Part shown: positions 28,779-37,137 of the stretch, piece after piece
Position numbering within the stretch: the first letter of the stretch is position 1
Layout of the letters: each line of letters begins with the position of its first letter
Source: an uncultured Armatimonadota bacterium
GTDB taxonomy: Bacteria > Armatimonadota > Fimbriimonadia > Fimbriimonadales > Fimbriimonadaceae
Length of the DNA: 64,000 nucleotides
Assembly: GCA_903927025.1 (NCBI GenBank)
Contig: CAIYLG010000047.1
Location: 24,596 to 88,595 of the forward strand
Reading direction: 5' to 3'
Position numbers and translations under genes: made by a program
The notes under the pieces: model-generated
Told to the model about the DNA's origin: nothing
Seen by the model: only the letters and a program-made list of their open reading frames with translations
The model's database searches: none

Positions 28779-30570
28779 ACTTGGCGTGAGGGGAGGCGAT
28801 GGGGGTAAGGAGGTCTGGTTTGGTCGAATCACGCTCAAGGTGCGGGTAGCGGAGGCCCTGCGAATACTTGACGGTGATCGCGTGATAGCCTTCATCCCCG
28901 GTATCCACGAGCAGGTTGATTTTGCCTGAGGCAATCGCTTCCTTCAGCCTATCTGCGGTGTACTTGTACCCGTCTACCGAGATCAGCTTCATGGCTGGAC
29001 TGAGGCCAGCTTTGGCTGAAGCGGAGCCGGGGAGCACGTCGCGAATGCTGCCATCCTCATCCGTGCTCATTCCAATTGAGAAGAGGAAGGAGGCACCTTT
29101 GTTGCCCTCGTACTGCTTTGCGGTGTCGTTCGGCTTATCGCTGTAGATCAACTTCCAGCCCGACTCTGTGATCCCCTTGATTGGCGAATGGGGCTGCACG
29201 CTGTAGACGCGCTCATGAAGGAAGCCTGCCCAGTCATACGGAGCAATCGCGTTGAGTCCGGAGACAACGTCATCAAACGTGTACGTCTTGAGCTGAGGGC
29301 CGGTCGAGGTACCGCCGTGGAATAGCTTGCAGAAATCATCGAGACTCTTGTTCCCGCCCGTAAGCTGGGTGATCTTGACGTCTGCCTCGAGCCACACCAG
29401 CACCATTTCGTAATAGTAGTCCGCGCTTCGCCGAGCAGACGACCAGGCGGGACCTCCTCCGAACAGCAGCTGGACGCTGCGTGCGGTATCCACCAGCGGA
29501 CGCCATGAGCGCCCCTGCGTGTATTCCATCACCGCCGCAATCTCCGCGAGGGCGTCTCGATAGTTCTCCTGAGACCACAGACCGCTGCGCGGATTCAGAG
29601 TTGTTCCGATGAATTCAGTCATGCCTTCGTAAACCCAAAGCAGATCTCCGTGCATCGGATCTTGGAAGTTAGCAGTGGCAAGATCGGCGGGCCGGCGGTA
29701 TTTGCCATTCCAGGAGTGGGTGTACTCGTGTGAGAGGAGATAGCCAAGATAGCGACCATCGAGTTCGTCTGAAAGGGAGTCCTCCGCGGTGCCGTCCTCG
29801 CTGGTTTCGTGATGTTCCAGTCCGTCGTCTCCGCCATGACCGCTTAAGGTGAGGAGGAATCGATAGGAATCGTAGTGATGAGCCCCAAATAGGGCTTGAG
29901 CTTCGCTGATCAAATTTTTGAACTTGGCCACGGATTCAGGCTTTGCTTCAAGAGGCTTCTGAGAATCTCCAAACAGCTCAATCGCTTCCTGATCCCCAAC
30001 CTGGATGTGCTTGGTATATCTTCCGATGAGGGCAGGCGAGTCCACCAGACGAGTGAGGGTGACGGGATCGAACAAGACGTGGCCATCTCTGCTTGGTTCT
30101 CTTTTGAGGGCGGTGGCACAGTGCCAGCCGTTGGGCAATGTTAGCGAAGGCTTAACCTGAACAGAATCGCTGGTGACGCCCTGGGGATACAGCACGAGGC
30201 GGTTCCATTTGATTCGACAGAAGTTGGGACTACCAATCGTATTCCCCTTAAAGGCGAGGTCAAAGTCGGCAACGACCTCATGCACTCCTTCCGGAACGTT
30301 GAGATGGAACGCAAACATCTCAACGTCGTCCCGTTGCCATGGAATCTCCTTTCCGCCTGCATGGAAGTGGAGTCCGACCAAATCATTGATTGGCCCGGTC
30401 GGGCTGTGCTCTCCCGGAATCCACTTCGGATACACCACGGTGAACTGACCGGGAGCAGCAGGGATCGAAATGTGCGAGTGGATGAAGCTGCGGCCGGCCA
30501 TCCGAGCATCAACATCCAGCTTGATGACCCCCTCGAACGCAAGAGCTTTGGCAATGAGCAAAGAAAGCAT
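28777..30570 (-). CDS. M61-family (glycyl aminopeptidase-like) metallopeptidase with PDZ domain
   Basis: This is a secreted or periplasmic zinc peptidase of 597 aa with a short signal-like N-terminus (LSLLIAKALAFEG). The N-terminal beta domain (YPKWIPGEHSPTGPINDL) and the gluzincin core with HEYTH (His281, Glu282, His285; SHEYTHSWNGKYRRP) define M61. A C-terminal PDZ domain (about 505-570, RDVLPGSASAKAGLSPAMKLISVDG) is typical. The frame stays open to 30765, but that would overlap the divergent gene at 30659. The ATG at 30570 gives a signal peptide and has GATAAT 7 nt upstream. Confidence 0.9.
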   Translation of the reverse strand: MLSLLIAKALAFEGVIKLDVDARMAGRSFIHSHISIPAAPGQFTVVYPKWIPGEHSPTGPINDLVGLHFHAGGKEIPWQRDDVEMFAFHLNVPEGVHEVVADFDLAFKGNTIGSPNFCRIKWNRLVLYPQGVTSDSVQVKPSLTLPNGWHCATALKREPSRDGHVLFDPVTLTRLVDSPALIGRYTKHIQVGDQEAIELFGDSQKPLEAKPESVAKFKNLISEAQALFGAHHYDSYRFLLTLSGHGGDDGLEHHETSEDGTAEDSLSDELDGRYLGYLLSHEYTHSWNGKYRRPADLATANFQDPMHGDLLWVYEGMTEFIGTTLNPRSGLWSQENYRDALAEIAAVMEYTQGRSWRPLVDTARSVQLLFGGGPAWSSARRSADYYYEMVLVWLEADVKITQLTGGNKSLDDFCKLFHGGTSTGPQLKTYTFDDVVSGLNAIAPYDWAGFLHERVYSVQPHSPIKGITESGWKLIYSDKPNDTAKQYEGNKGASFLFSIGMSTDEDGSIRDVLPGSASAKAGLSPAMKLISVDGYKYTADRLKEAIASGKINLLVDTGDEGYHAITVKYSQGLRYPHLERDSTKPDLLTPIASPHAK

Positions 30571-30658
30571 GAGGTGAATTATCCAACAATCGATGCCCGA
30601 CAGGCGTGATGCAAATAAATCGAACTTGTAAACAGAAATCTTCGTCTGCTTTCTTAAG

Positions 30659-31636
30659 GTGAGACACACAGCTGTGATTCCGATTGGGGCAATTCTCCTC
30701 ACTGGAGCGGTCGCCTCGCTGGCCCAGATGCGCCGGCAAGTCAACGTGATTGACGCTACCGTCACGGATTCTTACTTCTCTGTTGAGACAGGAGAAGTTA
30801 AATTACTGGGCGTCTGTGACCTGCTGAAGCCAGAAGTAGAGTGCTGGGACACGAACGGACACCTCAGTGCAGAACTCAATAAGCAGGTTCTGGAAAAGCT
30901 CAAGACTGCCGCCACCCACAATGGAATCGGACAGGCTGAGATCCCGATGGTCTATAGAGAGAAGAACCGCATCGCCGTCTTTGATGTCCCAAATCCGACA
31001 GGCACCAAGCCGGCAGGCATCTTCTCAGGAATTGATACGAAGGATGGATACCATCCCAACCCGATTAGCTTCTACTGGGAACCAAGGCTCGAACATCGCA
31101 TTGAACTGGTGCCCATTCACACAGATCGAGCCGAAACCACCACGATATTGTTCGCTCAGTTCGCTGTTCCAGTAAGTGGTAGTGCGTTCTTGGAAGCCAA
31201 AACCGGTGCCACTGCCGCGGTGGGCTCGTACACAATCGCAATGGGAGAGCCTCTCGAAGTTCAGCCTGGAACCCTTCCGATGTTTCAGCCTGGGCCGAAT
31301 TGGTGGGCGCCAATTAAGTCCGTCAGTCCGGGATCGATGGAACGAGTCCACGTTCAGCTAAACGCAGTCGACAAAAAGGGGGCTTTGGTAGCAAGCGTTG
31401 ACGCTTCCGGAAGACCGATGAAACCGGCTAAGCCCCTCACAATGCCTCAATATCCCTTTGATCCCACCGGGCCAAGGTTTGTGTTTACGACAGTGAACAG
31501 CAACTTTGAAGATTCCCTTCACGGCTGGCGACTGCAGACCAATGTGAATCCCAAGGAAGTATCCGGCTACAACGTCACTGTCCTAGTGGATCGAACGATT
31601 CGCTTCACTAAGGTTCCCCTCGACCCCATTCGCTAA
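30659..31636 (+). CDS. exported protein A1 of an unrecognised duplicated family
   Basis: The 325-aa protein starts at GTG and has a signal peptide (VIPIGAILLTGAVASLAQ). I do not recognise a named domain. It shares a framework with the next three genes: SYFSVETGEVKLLGVC, a C-x8-C-W motif (CDLLKPEVECW), then EKNRIAVFDVP about 60 residues later, and a C-terminal NVNPKEVSG followed by RFTKVPLDP. The two conserved Cys could form a disulfide outside the cytoplasm. Closest to A2 (32687). It is separated from B1 by 13 nt. The function is unknown. Confidence 0.8.
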   Translation: MRHTAVIPIGAILLTGAVASLAQMRRQVNVIDATVTDSYFSVETGEVKLLGVCDLLKPEVECWDTNGHLSAELNKQVLEKLKTAATHNGIGQAEIPMVYREKNRIAVFDVPNPTGTKPAGIFSGIDTKDGYHPNPISFYWEPRLEHRIELVPIHTDRAETTTILFAQFAVPVSGSAFLEAKTGATAAVGSYTIAMGEPLEVQPGTLPMFQPGPNWWAPIKSVSPGSMERVHVQLNAVDKKGALVASVDASGRPMKPAKPLTMPQYPFDPTGPRFVFTTVNSNFEDSLHGWRLQTNVNPKEVSGYNVTVLVDRTIRFTKVPLDPIR

Positions 31637-31649
31637 CAAGGAGCAGACG

Positions 31650-32612
31650 ATGAACACATCACTGAGCACATTGACGAAGATTGCCGCTCCTCTCGCGACC
31701 GGCATGTTTCTGGTGGGGTTTGTTGCTCGAACCGAAGACCCCTTCGCATCCGCTGTTGTCGACCGTACCTATGAATCTGCCGACCTTGGCAAATTAGAAC
31801 TTGCGGGCGCCTGCACGATTACTCCCGACAACATTTCTTGTTGGGATCCAGATGGCAAGCCAGCCCCTAACCTTTCAGAGAAGGTGCAAGCGTACTACAT
31901 CGTGCAAGGCGGGAACGAACTCCGTTTGAAGTTCGGACGCAAGAACCGACTGATTGTGTTCAAAGAGCCCCCACGGGGGAACCCCAACGGCGCCTACCTT
32001 GGTCAGGCCAAGACGCTGGGTGGGCAGTACATGAATCAATTCGGCACTATTGGGATGGGAGGCTACGGCAACGGAGATGCCACCACGTGGTACCTGACTG
32101 ACTCGGAGCCAACCCAAGAAAAAACCTCAGTCGTATTTGAAGTCAATGTTCAGTTTGGCAGCGCGACCGTCCCAGTAAAGGCGGGATCTCAAGCGACTCT
32201 GGGCCCCATCAAGGTGAAGATCGAAAGTATTAAGCCGGGACCTGATCGCAAGCAGAACTGGGGACCCAACCCAGCGAAAGGACAGAAGACTTGGACGGTG
32301 ACGGTTACGTTGGATGGAACGATTGGCGGCAAGTATCCAACCGTGAACGGTTCGGTGATCGGTTCAGATGGTCAGGCAGTGTGGTCCGTTTCGGCAAGCG
32401 GAGTGCCGACTCCACGCCCCAAAGGTCCATTCTTCACTCCTCCGATGATGATGGGCGGATTCGATGGAAATGTGTTTCTGGCCTCCGGTGCCAACACCGC
32501 CAAACAGGAACTCTCGGTGCCGGTAGATCCTAGTAAGGCTCACGCCATCGTGCTGTCGCTTGGCGGCACAAGACAGGTGACTTTCCAGAACATTCTGCTG
32601 GATCCGAAATAG
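31650..32612 (+). CDS. exported protein B1 of an unrecognised duplicated family
   Basis: The 320-aa protein has a signal-like N-terminus (IAAPLATGMFLVGFVA) and AAGGAG as ribosome site 7 nt before the ATG. The shared motifs are RTYESADLGKLELAGAC, CTITPDNISCWDPDGK (C-x8-C-W), FGRKNRLIVFKEP and, at the very end, VTFQNILLDPK. It is plainly paralogous to B2 (33682), with long matching stretches such as PGPDRKQNWG.NP, and more distantly to A1 and A2. Pro/Gly/Met-rich loops lie near 255-270. No catalytic motif is visible. I infer that A and B proteins act together because the pair was duplicated as a unit. Confidence 0.8.
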   Translation: MNTSLSTLTKIAAPLATGMFLVGFVARTEDPFASAVVDRTYESADLGKLELAGACTITPDNISCWDPDGKPAPNLSEKVQAYYIVQGGNELRLKFGRKNRLIVFKEPPRGNPNGAYLGQAKTLGGQYMNQFGTIGMGGYGNGDATTWYLTDSEPTQEKTSVVFEVNVQFGSATVPVKAGSQATLGPIKVKIESIKPGPDRKQNWGPNPAKGQKTWTVTVTLDGTIGGKYPTVNGSVIGSDGQAVWSVSASGVPTPRPKGPFFTPPMMMGGFDGNVFLASGANTAKQELSVPVDPSKAHAIVLSLGGTRQVTFQNILLDPK

Positions 32613-32623
32613 TCCGAAAGCCA

Positions 32624-32657
32624 TCAGGTTCGGTTAATGCAAATTAACCGAACCTGA
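32624..32657. repeat. perfect 14-bp palindrome between the two A-B gene pairs
   Basis: Arms 32624-32637 and 32644-32657 pair perfectly around a 6-nt loop (TGCAAA). It lies 11 nt after B1 and 29 nt before A2. There is no T tract on the plus strand, so it may be an mRNA-stability or partial-termination hairpin, or an operator. Confidence 0.7.
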
Positions 32658-32686
32658 AAATCGCCTTAATCGTCTGATGGGTTACA

Positions 32687-33685
32687 GTGAGACACAGAGA
32701 AGTGATTCTTACAGGGGCCATTTTGCTGTCAGCAGTGGTCGCTGGGGCAGGCCAAGTCTTTCGGCAATCATTCGTTGCAGACGACACGGTAACTGACTCG
32801 TATTTCTCAACTGACACTGGAGAGATACGGCTGGTCGGTGTTTGCGACCCGCTGAAACCCTCGCTCAAATGCTGGGGGTTGAATGCCAAGCCCAGCGCTG
32901 AGCTAGAGAAGGAGGTTCTGAGCGAGATTGATGTCAACTCGACGATCCGTCGGAATGGACCAGCGGTCATTCCGTTTCAATTTCGCAGGAAGAACCGGAT
33001 ATTGGTCTTTAAGCTCCCCATCAACAAGCCAGGACTTTTTCGGGCAAGCATTTCGGGGTTCTACGACACGGACGGCAACCAGCTCAACCAGCTGACTTAT
33101 GGATACGATGGGAACTCAAGCACGAAACTTGAGCTGTTCAACTTTCATGCCCCGCGCAATTCCACTAAGTCAGCAATTCATGTGTCACTTTCGATTCCCT
33201 TACGTGGAACGGTTGAACTTCCACCAAATTCGGTCACGGAAGCATCGGATGCGGACAAGAAAGTCAGTATTACGCGCACGCTTTTGCTGAAGCCGCAAGA
33301 TGTCCGGTGGTATCAGGGCGGTCGCGGTTGGGTTGTGCTTTTTAAGTTGGAGGGAGACAGCCTTCGCTCTCGAGTCCATATGCACGTTGAGTCAATCAAT
33401 GCAAAGGGCCAGCCAATCAATGAAGTCGATCTGAACGGCATGCCTCGCCCTCAAATTGTTTACAAGCCCGGTACACCGATCCCGCCTAACTTTGGCGGCA
33501 GACGCTTCATTTACCAAACTGACCCAGGGGTATTCGATCCCCAAACGGGCACGCGAGCCTGGCAAACACAAGTGAACCCAAGCGCAGTTCATCACTACCG
33601 GATCACGTTCAGTACGGATCGGTCAGTGGAATTTCAGAACATCCCACTAGACGCCGGGCCCGAAAGCGGGAGCAAGACATCATGA
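32687..33685 (+). CDS. exported protein A2 of an unrecognised duplicated family
   Basis: The 332-aa protein starts at GTG (GTGAGACAC, the same start context as A1) and has a signal peptide (VILTGAILLSAVVAGAGQ). It is paralogous to A1: DTVTDSYFSTDTGEIRLVGVC, the C-x8-C-W motif CDPLKPSLKCW, RRKNRILVFKLP, and C-terminal VNPSAVHHYR then VEFQNIPLD. It carries an extra C-terminal tail (AGPESGSKTS) compared with A1. Its stop overlaps B2 by 4 nt, so A2 and B2 are coupled more tightly than A1 and B1. The function is unknown. Confidence 0.8.
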   Translation: MRHREVILTGAILLSAVVAGAGQVFRQSFVADDTVTDSYFSTDTGEIRLVGVCDPLKPSLKCWGLNAKPSAELEKEVLSEIDVNSTIRRNGPAVIPFQFRRKNRILVFKLPINKPGLFRASISGFYDTDGNQLNQLTYGYDGNSSTKLELFNFHAPRNSTKSAIHVSLSIPLRGTVELPPNSVTEASDADKKVSITRTLLLKPQDVRWYQGGRGWVVLFKLEGDSLRSRVHMHVESINAKGQPINEVDLNGMPRPQIVYKPGTPIPPNFGGRRFIYQTDPGVFDPQTGTRAWQTQVNPSAVHHYRITFSTDRSVEFQNIPLDAGPESGSKTS

Positions 33686-34644
33686 ACATTCGAGGCAACA
33701 AATTCATCCATGCGGGGGCTCCTGCTGCCGCCTGTCTTTCCCTTATGGGGTTCGCCGCTCACCAGATTGATCCGCTTGCGCCGGTGACAGTTGAACGGAG
33801 CTATGAATCTGCAGACTTAGGGCGCATCGACCTCATGGGCGCCTGCACGATCGGCCAAGACACAGTGTCCTGCTGGGATCCCGAGGGCAAGCTGGATGCG
33901 GACCTTTCGGAGAAAGTTAAGGCGTATTACATCGTTCAATCCTCGACTGAGATTCGGATGAAATTCGGCCGGAAGAATCGAATGATCGCGTTCCGAGAAC
34001 CTTCGCGCAACTATGGAGGCGACGTTACGATCTCCAGCGTGAAGGGCGAGGGCAATCAGAATATGAACTCAGCCGGTCAGCTTCCCAACTATGGCGCAAA
34101 CCGAGAACCGGTCCTCACTTGGTACGAGATCGATACCGACCCTAGCCAAACTCAGACCTCCGTTGGGTTTGATATCTCGGTGCGGATGGGTTCCGGGCTG
34201 CTACCCGTTAAGGAGGGCGCAGAGATTTCCGTGGGTCCCTTGAAGGTCAAAGTCACGGGGATTAAGCGAGGGCCAGATCGAAAGCAGAATTGGGGGGCCA
34301 ATCCCAACGTCTCTCAGAAGACTTGGACGATAACCGTCACGGTAACGGGCTCGGTTGCTGGCAAGATCCCGAACATGTACCTGTACGGCGTTGACGACCA
34401 TGGCATGCAGGTGAGTCGCGTGGATGCGGGTGGGGCACCGATACATCCCAAGGTATCTGGCACCAATATGTACCAGCCGATTTCCGGTGGGTTTGATGCG
34501 CAGGTCTATTCGCTCAGCGGAGCTGGAACAGCTACGCAGGAGTATTCGTCGACAATTAACCCATCCAAGCTCTCGGGTCTCAATATCTCGGCGAGCGGCA
34601 GCCGCATTGTAACGTTCAAGAACATCCTGCTTGATCCCAAGTAA
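33682..34644 (+). CDS. exported protein B2 of an unrecognised duplicated family
   Basis: The 320-aa protein is the same length as B1 and closely similar: RSYESADLGRIDLMGAC, CTIGQDTVSCWDPEGK (C-x8-C-W), EKVKAYYIVQ, FGRKNRMIAFREP, GPDRKQNWGANP, and C-terminal VTFKNILLDPK. The signal segment is AGAPAAACLSLMGFAAH. It is translated from an ATG overlapping the A2 stop (ATGA). It closes the four-gene cluster; the following 180 nt contain hairpins before a histidine kinase gene. Confidence 0.8.
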   Translation: MNIRGNKFIHAGAPAAACLSLMGFAAHQIDPLAPVTVERSYESADLGRIDLMGACTIGQDTVSCWDPEGKLDADLSEKVKAYYIVQSSTEIRMKFGRKNRMIAFREPSRNYGGDVTISSVKGEGNQNMNSAGQLPNYGANREPVLTWYEIDTDPSQTQTSVGFDISVRMGSGLLPVKEGAEISVGPLKVKVTGIKRGPDRKQNWGANPNVSQKTWTITVTVTGSVAGKIPNMYLYGVDDHGMQVSRVDAGGAPIHPKVSGTNMYQPISGGFDAQVYSLSGAGTATQEYSSTINPSKLSGLNISASGSRIVTFKNILLDPK

Positions 34645-34714
34645 TTCAGCCAGGAAGCATTCTTGGCCAGTTCTGCGCATGGGGTCGGAATAACTGGCAG
34701 CAAGTTCTAGGAAT

Positions 34715-34748
34715 ATGCCCCTATAATCCTAATTGGGGCATCTGTTTT
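34715..34748 (+). terminator. stem-loop with T run, or promoter, after the A/B cluster
   Basis: Arms 34715-34721 (ATGCCCC) and 34735-34741 (GGGGCAT) form a 7-bp stem with a 13-nt loop, followed by CTGTTTT. This could end the A/B transcript. The loop itself begins with a perfect TATAAT (34722-34727), so the same bases could be a promoter for the kinase gene. I cannot decide between the two. Confidence 0.4.
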
Positions 34749-34825
34749 AAAGGTCCGATGAGTTCATCGGGGTGGAAAGGTGTGCCTGACAGTCCGCCAG
34801 CCAAACCACTTCAATAAGTCGCCCC

Positions 34826-37078
34826 ATGACCTTAACTCTGCCGGATTCGTTCTTTCGAGACGCTGACAACCCGATGTGGGTGTTTGATGACAAGACCCTG
34901 CAGGTGCTGGATGTCAACAAAGCGGCCTGCAAGAAGTACGGCTATACACGAAGGGAGTTTTTAAAGCTTAACGTGCTTCAGCTCCGCCCACTTGAGGAGC
35001 ATGAACCCTTTAAGCGCCGCAAGCAACTTGGTTCGCGTGTTTGGAAGCACCTCACGAAGTCGGGTGAGTTGCTGTTCATTCGGCGAAGCGAGTTCAACTT
35101 CGAGCTAGACGGCAAGGCAGTCACCTTGACGATGGTGATTGATGTCAGTCAGGAAGTTCGTCTTGAACGCGAGCAGATGGAACTGCTTCAGCGCTATCAG
35201 GTGCTTACCGAAGCGGCGAATGACCTGCTGTGGGATTGGGATCTTCGTACAAATCGGGTGCATCTCAATGAGGCACTCATCACCCAGTACGGCTACACCA
35301 GGGACGACTTAGTACATCCCATCAGTTGGTGGTCCGATAAAATCCATCCAGACGACTACGCGATCGCCGCCTGGTCCATTCAAGAAGCGGTCAAAGAGCG
35401 AAGGCGCTACTGGACGGCGGAATACCGGTTCAAAAAAGCTGACGGAAGTTACGTCTTGGTCCTGGATCGCGGAATTCTTCATGCAGACGAGAACGACAAG
35501 CCCATCCGCATGGTGGGCGCAATCGTTGACCTCACCACTCGCAGGGCAGCTGAGGATGACCGAAACCAACTGTTTAGGCTTTCTCTGGACAGCATGCTGT
35601 TCCTGGATGAACGCGGCGTCATCTCCCAGGCAAACCAGGCGTTTTATAAGCTTTTGGGCTTAGAAGCTATGGAGGTGGAAGGACATACGCTTAGCGAATT
35701 CCTTCCTCAGGTCGACGCTGAACGTTTACAGGTGGAGATCGCCAATACGCTTAAACATGGTGGACAGGCCAATTTCAGTTCTGCCCTCAAGGCACCTGCA
35801 TGTGAAGGGCGAACGATTTCCTGGGGTCTGATCACCAACGAAGCGCGAAGCCGACTATTCCTGGTTGGGAGAGATATTACGGAGACGATCGGTGCTCAGC
35901 GTGAACTTGAAGCCGCCCTGGAGCGCAGTCAGCTGCTGGCGATTGAGGCCCAAATGGCACGCAAGGCTCAAACGGAGTTTCTGCAGAACATGTCCCACGA
36001 ACTGCGAACACCGATGAACGGAATGCTGGGAACGGCGCAGCTGTTGGCAGCATCTGCGCATGATGAGCGTCAGAAGACGCTGGCGACGATTTTGGTCCGC
36101 TCCGGAGAATCCCTTCTTCAGATCCTCAATGACATCCTAGATTTCTCGAAAATCGAATCTGGAAAGATCACCCTTGAACACACCTCATTTCAATTGAATG
36201 AGAGCGTACAGACGGTGTATGACCTCTTCGAACTCTCGGCCAAACACAAGGGCTTAGCCTTCACGATGGCGATTGCACCTGAGGCTCGAGTAGCTGTCCT
36301 GGGCGACCCTTTCCGGCTTCGCCAAATTGTGAGTAACCTGCTTGGGAACGCGATCAAGTTCACAGACACGGGTGCGATTAGTGTCGTGCTTGAAGTTGAG
36401 AAAAACGAAGCCGATGCTGTCCATGCGATCATTCGAGTTCGCGACACCGGCATTGGAGTCCCCGATGAGATGCGGGAGAGGATCTTCGACCGTTTTGTTC
36501 AGGTCGATTCGTCGATCACCCGTCGGCATGGCGGCACCGGTCTCGGCCTTGCGATCGCCAAGACGATGGTCGAACTAATGGGAGGATCTCTTGTGCTGGA
36601 ATCCGCCCTGGGTAAGGGCAGCACCTTCACCGCGCGCATCCCGTTTGATCTGTCCGACCACCATACTGAGGTTGAACCAGCCCCTCACGTCATGGCATAC
36701 AGTCACAAGACGGGTGCCCGAGTGCTTATTGCGGAAGACGTTGAGGTCAATGCGATGATCCTATCCGCATGGCTGGAAGAGCGTGGATTTGAGTGTGTGA
36801 CTGTGAGCAACGGAAAGGAAGCGATCGAAGTTCTTGCCAAAGAGCCGTTCGATGGAGCCTTCTTGGACCTTCACATGCCGGATGCATCCGGCTACGACGT
36901 CGTCACCGCACTCAGGAAATCTGAGGACGGCGAGCAGAAGCGTATGCCGGTGGTTGCGGTCACCGCCAGCGTATCTAGCGAGGAGCGTAAGCGCTGCTCC
37001 GACCAGGGGTTTGATGAATACATACCCAAGCCGATCCTAGTTTCGGATCTAGACCGCGTTGTAGCGCGTCTCTTCTAG
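34826..37078 (+). CDS. hybrid sensor histidine kinase with three PAS domains and a receiver
   Basis: This is a 750-aa cytoplasmic hybrid kinase without membrane segments. PAS domains lie at about 8-115 (NPMWVFDDKTLQVLDVNKAA), about 130-255 (DLLWDWDLRTNRVHLNEAL; PAS plus PAC) and about 250-350 (DSMLFLDERGVISQANQAF). The HisKA phospho-acceptor is His391 (NMSHELRTPMNG). The ATPase part shows LLGNAIKFTD, DTGIGVP and GGTGLGLAIAK. The C-terminal receiver has Asp681 (FLDLHMPDASG) and Lys in PKPIL. It has no output DNA-binding domain, so it must signal to another protein. The ATG has no clear ribosome site. The signal sensed is unknown. Confidence 0.93.
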   Translation: MTLTLPDSFFRDADNPMWVFDDKTLQVLDVNKAACKKYGYTRREFLKLNVLQLRPLEEHEPFKRRKQLGSRVWKHLTKSGELLFIRRSEFNFELDGKAVTLTMVIDVSQEVRLEREQMELLQRYQVLTEAANDLLWDWDLRTNRVHLNEALITQYGYTRDDLVHPISWWSDKIHPDDYAIAAWSIQEAVKERRRYWTAEYRFKKADGSYVLVLDRGILHADENDKPIRMVGAIVDLTTRRAAEDDRNQLFRLSLDSMLFLDERGVISQANQAFYKLLGLEAMEVEGHTLSEFLPQVDAERLQVEIANTLKHGGQANFSSALKAPACEGRTISWGLITNEARSRLFLVGRDITETIGAQRELEAALERSQLLAIEAQMARKAQTEFLQNMSHELRTPMNGMLGTAQLLAASAHDERQKTLATILVRSGESLLQILNDILDFSKIESGKITLEHTSFQLNESVQTVYDLFELSAKHKGLAFTMAIAPEARVAVLGDPFRLRQIVSNLLGNAIKFTDTGAISVVLEVEKNEADAVHAIIRVRDTGIGVPDEMRERIFDRFVQVDSSITRRHGGTGLGLAIAKTMVELMGGSLVLESALGKGSTFTARIPFDLSDHHTEVEPAPHVMAYSHKTGARVLIAEDVEVNAMILSAWLEERGFECVTVSNGKEAIEVLAKEPFDGAFLDLHMPDASGYDVVTALRKSEDGEQKRMPVVAVTASVSSEERKRCSDQGFDEYIPKPILVSDLDRVVARLF

Positions 37079-37137
37079 TAAAGGCGCTGTGAGTTCTTTC
37101 AGCGCACATCCCGCAGGACAAAGTCGTTCGGAGGAGT

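Noticed and set aside
30571..30765. N-terminal extension of the M61 peptidase to 30765
   Set aside because: It would overlap the divergent A1 gene and add a non-conserved basic leader. The ATG at 30570 gives a signal peptide.
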